A stretch of DNA of 17,727 bases from positions 1 to 17,727 of the forward strand of contig JAGUYV010000273.1 of assembly GCA_020061125.1 (NCBI GenBank), written 5' to 3'. The translations under genes were made by a program, and so were the position numbers. A model generated the notes under the pieces. It was given only the letters and a program-made list of their open reading frames with translations, did not search any database and was not told the origin of the DNA. This document shows, piece after piece, positions 14,722 to 17,727 of the stretch (the stretch's first letter is position 1; every line of letters begins with the position of its first letter). The stretch is from a bacterium. GTDB lineage: Bacteria; UBP15; UBA6099; DSWB01.

Positions 14722-16539
14722 TTATATCAGTTCCATTTTATCCGACATCTCATTGCGCGCCACCTGCATAAGTTCCTCGAACTTGCAGTCCAGACGCAGC
14801 ACGCCCGCCACATTGTCGCCCTGCTTGATGGGCGCGGAGATGGTGATTCCGAGCATGTCCGTAATTTTGGATTTGAACATGCCGGTCACATGAATGTGCT
14901 CGTTTTCCATGGGCACCAGGAACCATGCGCGTTTAATGTAATCCTTGTCGAGCTTGGCCTCGTCCATGTCCGTGATGCGGCCCTGGCGGGTGAATATGGC
15001 GGTGTTTTTCTGTCCGTCCTTGTCCGCGATGAGCGCGAGCTGCACGAAAGGGTGCTGCTCGAACACTTTTTCGAGGATGGGTTCCTGCCGCTCCGGGTTC
15101 ATTGAAATGATCTCGGGCAAGCTGGTGAGTTTGTTGATGGAGTCGGCCATGAGGTTCCGCGCGGCTTCCTTGACATAGTAAATGTCCGTGTCGAAATATT
15201 CGGGCAGATATCGGATGGACTGTTCGAGGATTTCCTCGTTGGAGATGGCAGTGACGCGGCCGTCCAGATACTGATCGTTGACCCATGTGAGGATCTCGAT
15301 GATACCTGGATGCCTTTTGTCAACTCGCGAGCGGGGTTCGAGTTTCAGGTATGTGTTCACCCAGTGCGCGATGCCCGCAGCGCCGGACTTGTCCGTGATG
15401 GTGATGGCCAGCGGGCGGTTCAGGAGCGCGCCGGTGTCGAAGATGTTGTAGATTTCCTCGTTCTTCTGCAGGCCGTCCACATGGATGCCCGCGCGCGTGG
15501 TGTTGAATTCCGCGCCCACAAACGGCTGGTCCTGCGGGATTTCGTGTTTGATTTCATTGCGGAAATAGTCCGCGATTTCGGTGATGACCGCAGGATCGAT
15601 TTCGTCGCGCTGCCCCTTGAGGCCCATGTAGTCAATGATGGCGGCTTCCAGAGGCGGGTTGCCCGTGCGCTCGCCGATGCCGAGCAGAGATGCATTCAGC
15701 GCGCTGCACCCGTAGAGCCAGGCGGTGACGCCGTTGGTGTGCACGCGGTAGAAATCATTGTGCCCGTGCCATTCGAGGAGACGCGAGTACACGCCCGCGT
15801 CCGCGTTCAGGGCGCGCACGATCTTGGGGATGCTGCGCGGAAGCACCGCGTTGGGATGCTCGATGCCGAAGCCCATGGTGTCGCACATGCGGATGCGCAC
15901 GGGCACGCCGTACTTGCGGTACAGTTTCATCAGCTCGATGGCGAAGGGCACGCAGAAGCCGTAGATGTCTGCGCGGGTGATGTCTTCAAGGTGAATGCGC
16001 GCGCGGATGCCGTTGAACAGGGCCTCCTCCACTATGGACAGATACCCCTCCATGGCCTGGCGGCGCGTTTTCTTGAGCTTGAGGAAGATATGGTAGTCTG
16101 ATGCGGAACAGAGAATACCGGTTTCGCGAAGCCCGATTTCCTTGACGAGCTGCAGGTCTTCTTTTTTGGCGCGGATCCAGGCCGTGATTTCAGGATAGTC
16201 GTATCCGAGTTCCAGGCACTTTTCCACGGCTTCGCGGTCGCGCTTGCTGTACAGGAAAAACTCGCTCTGGCGGACTACTCCGTTGGGGCCGCCCAGGCGG
16301 TGCATGAAGGTGTACAGATCAACGATCTGCTTAACCGTGAACGGCGCGCGCGCCTGTTGCCCGTCGCGGAATGTGGTGTCCGTGATCCATATCTCCTCCG
16401 CGGGATTCAACTCCACGGCGTCTTCCTCGAAAAGGATCCGGGGCACTTCGGAATATGGAAACTGTTCACGGAACAGTTCCGGCTCGTCCACATCCTGGAG
16501 CGGAAAATTTTTCTTTTTCTTGAAAAGCAGTTCTGCCAT
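14722..16539 (-). CDS. Homocitrate/isopropylmalate-synthase-like enzyme with a PDC/Cache-like C-terminal region
   Basis: A 605-residue protein. The start at 16539 is set by AAGGAG nine bases upstream; a GTG at 16557 overlaps that site and is rejected. Residues about 50-315 are an HMGL-like (DRE-TIM) aldolase/synthase barrel: DTTFRDGQQA (54-63) supplies the first metal ligand and catalytic arginine, HGHNDF (258-263) the histidine metal ligands, and GIGERTGN (287-294) the homocitrate/isopropylmalate synthase signature. Residues about 316-445 form the helical accessory region. The usual LeuA regulatory domain is replaced from about 450 to 592 by a segment (DIYYVKEAARNLMADS..., YIKRAWF, ITISAPIKQGDNVAGVLRLDCKFEEL) that resembles PDC/Cache ligand-sensing domains of chemoreceptors. 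No membrane helix is seen, so this sensor-like part is cytosolic. The reaction is uncertain: acyl-CoA plus keto-acid condensation is expected from the barrel, and some relatives carry misleading database names. Confidence 0.8.
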   Translation of the reverse strand: MAELLFKKKKNFPLQDVDEPELFREQFPYSEVPRILFEEDAVELNPAEEIWITDTTFRDGQQARAPFTVKQIVDLYTFMHRLGGPNGVVRQSEFFLYSKRDREAVEKCLELGYDYPEITAWIRAKKEDLQLVKEIGLRETGILCSASDYHIFLKLKKTRRQAMEGYLSIVEEALFNGIRARIHLEDITRADIYGFCVPFAIELMKLYRKYGVPVRIRMCDTMGFGIEHPNAVLPRSIPKIVRALNADAGVYSRLLEWHGHNDFYRVHTNGVTAWLYGCSALNASLLGIGERTGNPPLEAAIIDYMGLKGQRDEIDPAVITEIADYFRNEIKHEIPQDQPFVGAEFNTTRAGIHVDGLQKNEEIYNIFDTGALLNRPLAITITDKSGAAGIAHWVNTYLKLEPRSRVDKRHPGIIEILTWVNDQYLDGRVTAISNEEILEQSIRYLPEYFDTDIYYVKEAARNLMADSINKLTSLPEIISMNPERQEPILEKVFEQHPFVQLALIADKDGQKNTAIFTRQGRITDMDEAKLDKDYIKRAWFLVPMENEHIHVTGMFKSKITDMLGITISAPIKQGDNVAGVLRLDCKFEELMQVARNEMSDKMELI

Positions 16540-16548
16540 AATGGGATT

Positions 16549-16554
16549 CTCCTT
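16549..16554 (-). promoter_or_regulatory. Ribosome binding site deciding the start at 16539
   Basis: AAGGAG on the minus strand, nine bases before the ATG. The competing upstream GTG at 16557 directly precedes and overlaps this site, so initiation there is unlikely. Confidence 0.7.
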
Positions 16555-16627
16555 CACAATACAGTTTCGGTTTTGGTCAGAAAACGTAACGAGCGCTGAA
16601 TGGCTGTAAGGGTAACGACCAGTTGTA

Positions 16628-16665
16628 ATTATATCATTTATAAGAAAAAATGCGCTTTAATTCAA
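16628..16665 (-). promoter_or_regulatory. Promoter region for the homocitrate-synthase-like gene
   Basis: On the minus strand TTGAAT (16665-16660), a 17-nt spacer and TATAAA (16642-16637) form a good promoter with a start near 16630. A second -10, TATAAT (16633-16628), lies just downstream with no good -35. The leader would be about 90 nt and contains a 7-nt direct repeat GTAACGA (plus strand, 16586-16592 and 16612-16618). Confidence 0.55.
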
Positions 16666-16692
16666 ATCCATGGCTGTGAGGAGAAACCGGAT

Positions 16693-17544
16693 TCAGAAAA
16701 ACTTTCTGATGATGCCCAGAGTCTTGTCCGGTTTTTCCATGGGAATGAGGTGCCCCGCGCCTTTGACCTCGAGTGACGCGCACCCGCGGCACAGGCGGCG
16801 GAACCGGTCGAAACAATCGGGTGTGAGCGTGTCGGAATGCTCGCCTCGGAGAATCATGGTGAATGAAGTAACGCGCGCGGGCCAGGCCCACACATCCGGG
16901 GAATAATTCTCGAACCCGCGCGCCTCGGCTTCGGGCGGGCACAGCAGCACAACGCCGCCGCCGTGCGGCGCGGGCACCAGGCAGTGCTCCACATACGAGC
17001 GCAGAAAATCCTCGCGCCAGGTTTTGAACAGAGAACGCGTTTTGAAGAACTCGAAGGCTTCCTGCTTATCGGCCCAGGCGTTGCGGCGGTTGCGCGCGCG
17101 TTTGGCCAGGGGATGGTAGCCCTTGAGTCCGAGCAGGCGCGCCACGCGGATCTGCGCGCAGATTTTTGACGACAGCAACACGGGATCGATCATGAGCAGG
17201 CGCGAGAACAGGTCCGGCCTGCGCGCGGCTGCGAACATGCCCGTGACCGCGCCGATGCTGTGTCCTATATGGTAAGCTTTGCCTGCGTCCAGCCATTCGA
17301 GGAATGCAATGATGTCCCGCGCGAGCTGATGCCAGTCCTTGATTTCGGATGCGCCTCCGAGCTGCCCTCGGTGTCCGAGGGCCACCACGCGGAAATCCCG
17401 CGCCAGATCCTCGATGAGCGGCTCGTATGCGAAAGCGGGCAGACCGTTGGCGTGCGACAGGTGCAGCAGCGGCCCGTTCCCGCCCGTGTCTATGTACGGC
17501 AACTCCGCGTCTTTTCTGTGGAATCGTTCAATTTTCACGAACAT
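16693..17544 (-). CDS. Alpha/beta hydrolase fold protein
   Basis: A 283-residue cytosolic hydrolase. The oxyanion-hole motif HANG is at 31-34 after the strand LLHLS, the nucleophile elbow GHSIG at 94-98 gives Ser96, and GAGHLIPMEKP gives the catalytic His265. The acid is probably Asp238 or Glu235 in LRGEHSD. The helical cap lies at about 125-215 and is rich in basic residues (KRARNRRNAWADKQ). The family includes esterases, lipases, dehalogenase-like and peroxidase-like enzymes, and the substrate cannot be read from sequence. The ATG at 17544 is only seven bases from the palindrome CGCGGAtTCCGCG, and TATGAT abuts it, so the true start could be the GTG two codons later (17538). It precedes the homocitrate-synthase-like gene on the same strand, but a promoter lies between them. 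Confidence 0.85.
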   Translation of the reverse strand: MFVKIERFHRKDAELPYIDTGGNGPLLHLSHANGLPAFAYEPLIEDLARDFRVVALGHRGQLGGASEIKDWHQLARDIIAFLEWLDAGKAYHIGHSIGAVTGMFAAARRPDLFSRLLMIDPVLLSSKICAQIRVARLLGLKGYHPLAKRARNRRNAWADKQEAFEFFKTRSLFKTWREDFLRSYVEHCLVPAPHGGGVVLLCPPEAEARGFENYSPDVWAWPARVTSFTMILRGEHSDTLTPDCFDRFRRLCRGCASLEVKGAGHLIPMEKPDKTLGIIRKFF

Positions 17545-17551
17545 ATCATAG

Positions 17552-17564
17552 CGCGGATTCCGCG
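17552..17564 (-). promoter_or_regulatory. Operator-like palindrome before the hydrolase gene
   Basis: CGCGGA and TCCGCG arms flank a single central base, seven bases upstream of the ATG at 17544 and next to a TATGAT (17550-17545). This is a plausible repressor site overlapping a promoter. Confidence 0.3.
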
Positions 17565-17592
17565 TGATTCGAAAGCATCCGAAAATGAAACA

Positions 17593-17623
17593 GGGCGGCC
17601 GGTGAGATTGTCCCGGCGCGCCC
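17593..17623 (-). terminator. Probable intrinsic terminator of the gene at the right edge
   Basis: On the minus strand GGGCG and CCGG pair with CCGG and CGCCC around a 10-nt loop with a small internal loop (outer arms 17593-17597 and 17619-17623). The stem is followed by TGTTTCATTTTC. It begins 30 nt after the stop codon at 17655-17653, where a terminator would be expected. Confidence 0.5.
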
Positions 17624-17652
17624 AGTGTGCTGCTTGATCGGTATGCTTAAGG

Positions 17653-17727
17653 TCAAAACTCCTGAAAATCGTCATCGTTCATGGGAATCAAAGCCTCGGG
17701 GTTTCTGGCGCTTCGTGCGGGCGCGGC
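17653..17727 (-). CDS. C-terminal 24 residues of an unidentified gene (runs off the right edge)
   Basis: A leftward frame entering from the right edge ends at TGA 17655-17653 and encodes AAPARSARNPEALIPMNDDDF followed by QEF. The composition is protein-like, and a terminator hairpin follows 30 nt later. The Pro/Ala-rich stretch ending in an acidic tip closed by phenylalanine recalls the SSB-type C-terminal peptide that recruits partner proteins, but it does not match the usual DDDIPF ending. The family cannot be decided from this fragment. Confidence 0.45.
   Translation of the reverse strand, partial: AAPARSARNPEALIPMNDDDFQEF

Overview
This is a moderately GC-rich (roughly 60% by eye) bacterial chromosomal segment. 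It has no phage, plasmid, IS, CRISPR or RNA genes that I can see. A lipoprotein signal, two Sec-type secreted proteins, rho, L31, RF1 and Shine-Dalgarno sequences place it in Bacteria. The protein set (a secreted MXAN_6640-like putative metalloprotease, and a homocitrate-synthase-like enzyme carrying a sensor-like C-terminus) suggests an uncultured, probably Gram-negative lineage, but I cannot name the phylum.

Left part (1-2961): the start of a leftward glycosyltransferase-like gene faces a rightward saccharopine-dehydrogenase-family oxidoreductase across two overlapping divergent promoters. A secreted, very acidic protein of unknown function follows, with its own promoter, a leader hairpin and a downstream 30-nt perfect palindrome.

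Housekeeping block (2996-10184, all rightward): guaA and hpt form a purine pair that makes GMP and salvages hypoxanthine/guanine. Then comes rho-rpmE-prfA-prmC-tsaC, a translation/termination cluster. It holds transcription terminator Rho, ribosomal protein L31, release factor RF1, the methyltransferase that modifies the RF1 GGQ glutamine, and the first enzyme of tRNA t6A synthesis. Promoters are visible before guaA, rho, rpmE and tsaC, and a strong intrinsic terminator lies between rpmE and prfA.

Right part (10234-17727, all leftward): in order of transcription from the right these are the last 24 codons of an unidentified gene with a terminator, an alpha/beta hydrolase, a homocitrate/isopropylmalate-synthase-like enzyme with a PDC/Cache-like C-terminal region, folC, a secreted putative metalloprotease, and a DUF192 lipoprotein. 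The 426-bp gap between the last two holds imperfect direct repeats and hairpins and no gene.

The most unusual global signal is the tetranucleotide ACGT. Among roughly 260 ACG trinucleotides read by eye, only one is followed by T (16584-16587). This points to a restriction-modification or DNA-methylation pressure on ACGT in this genome.
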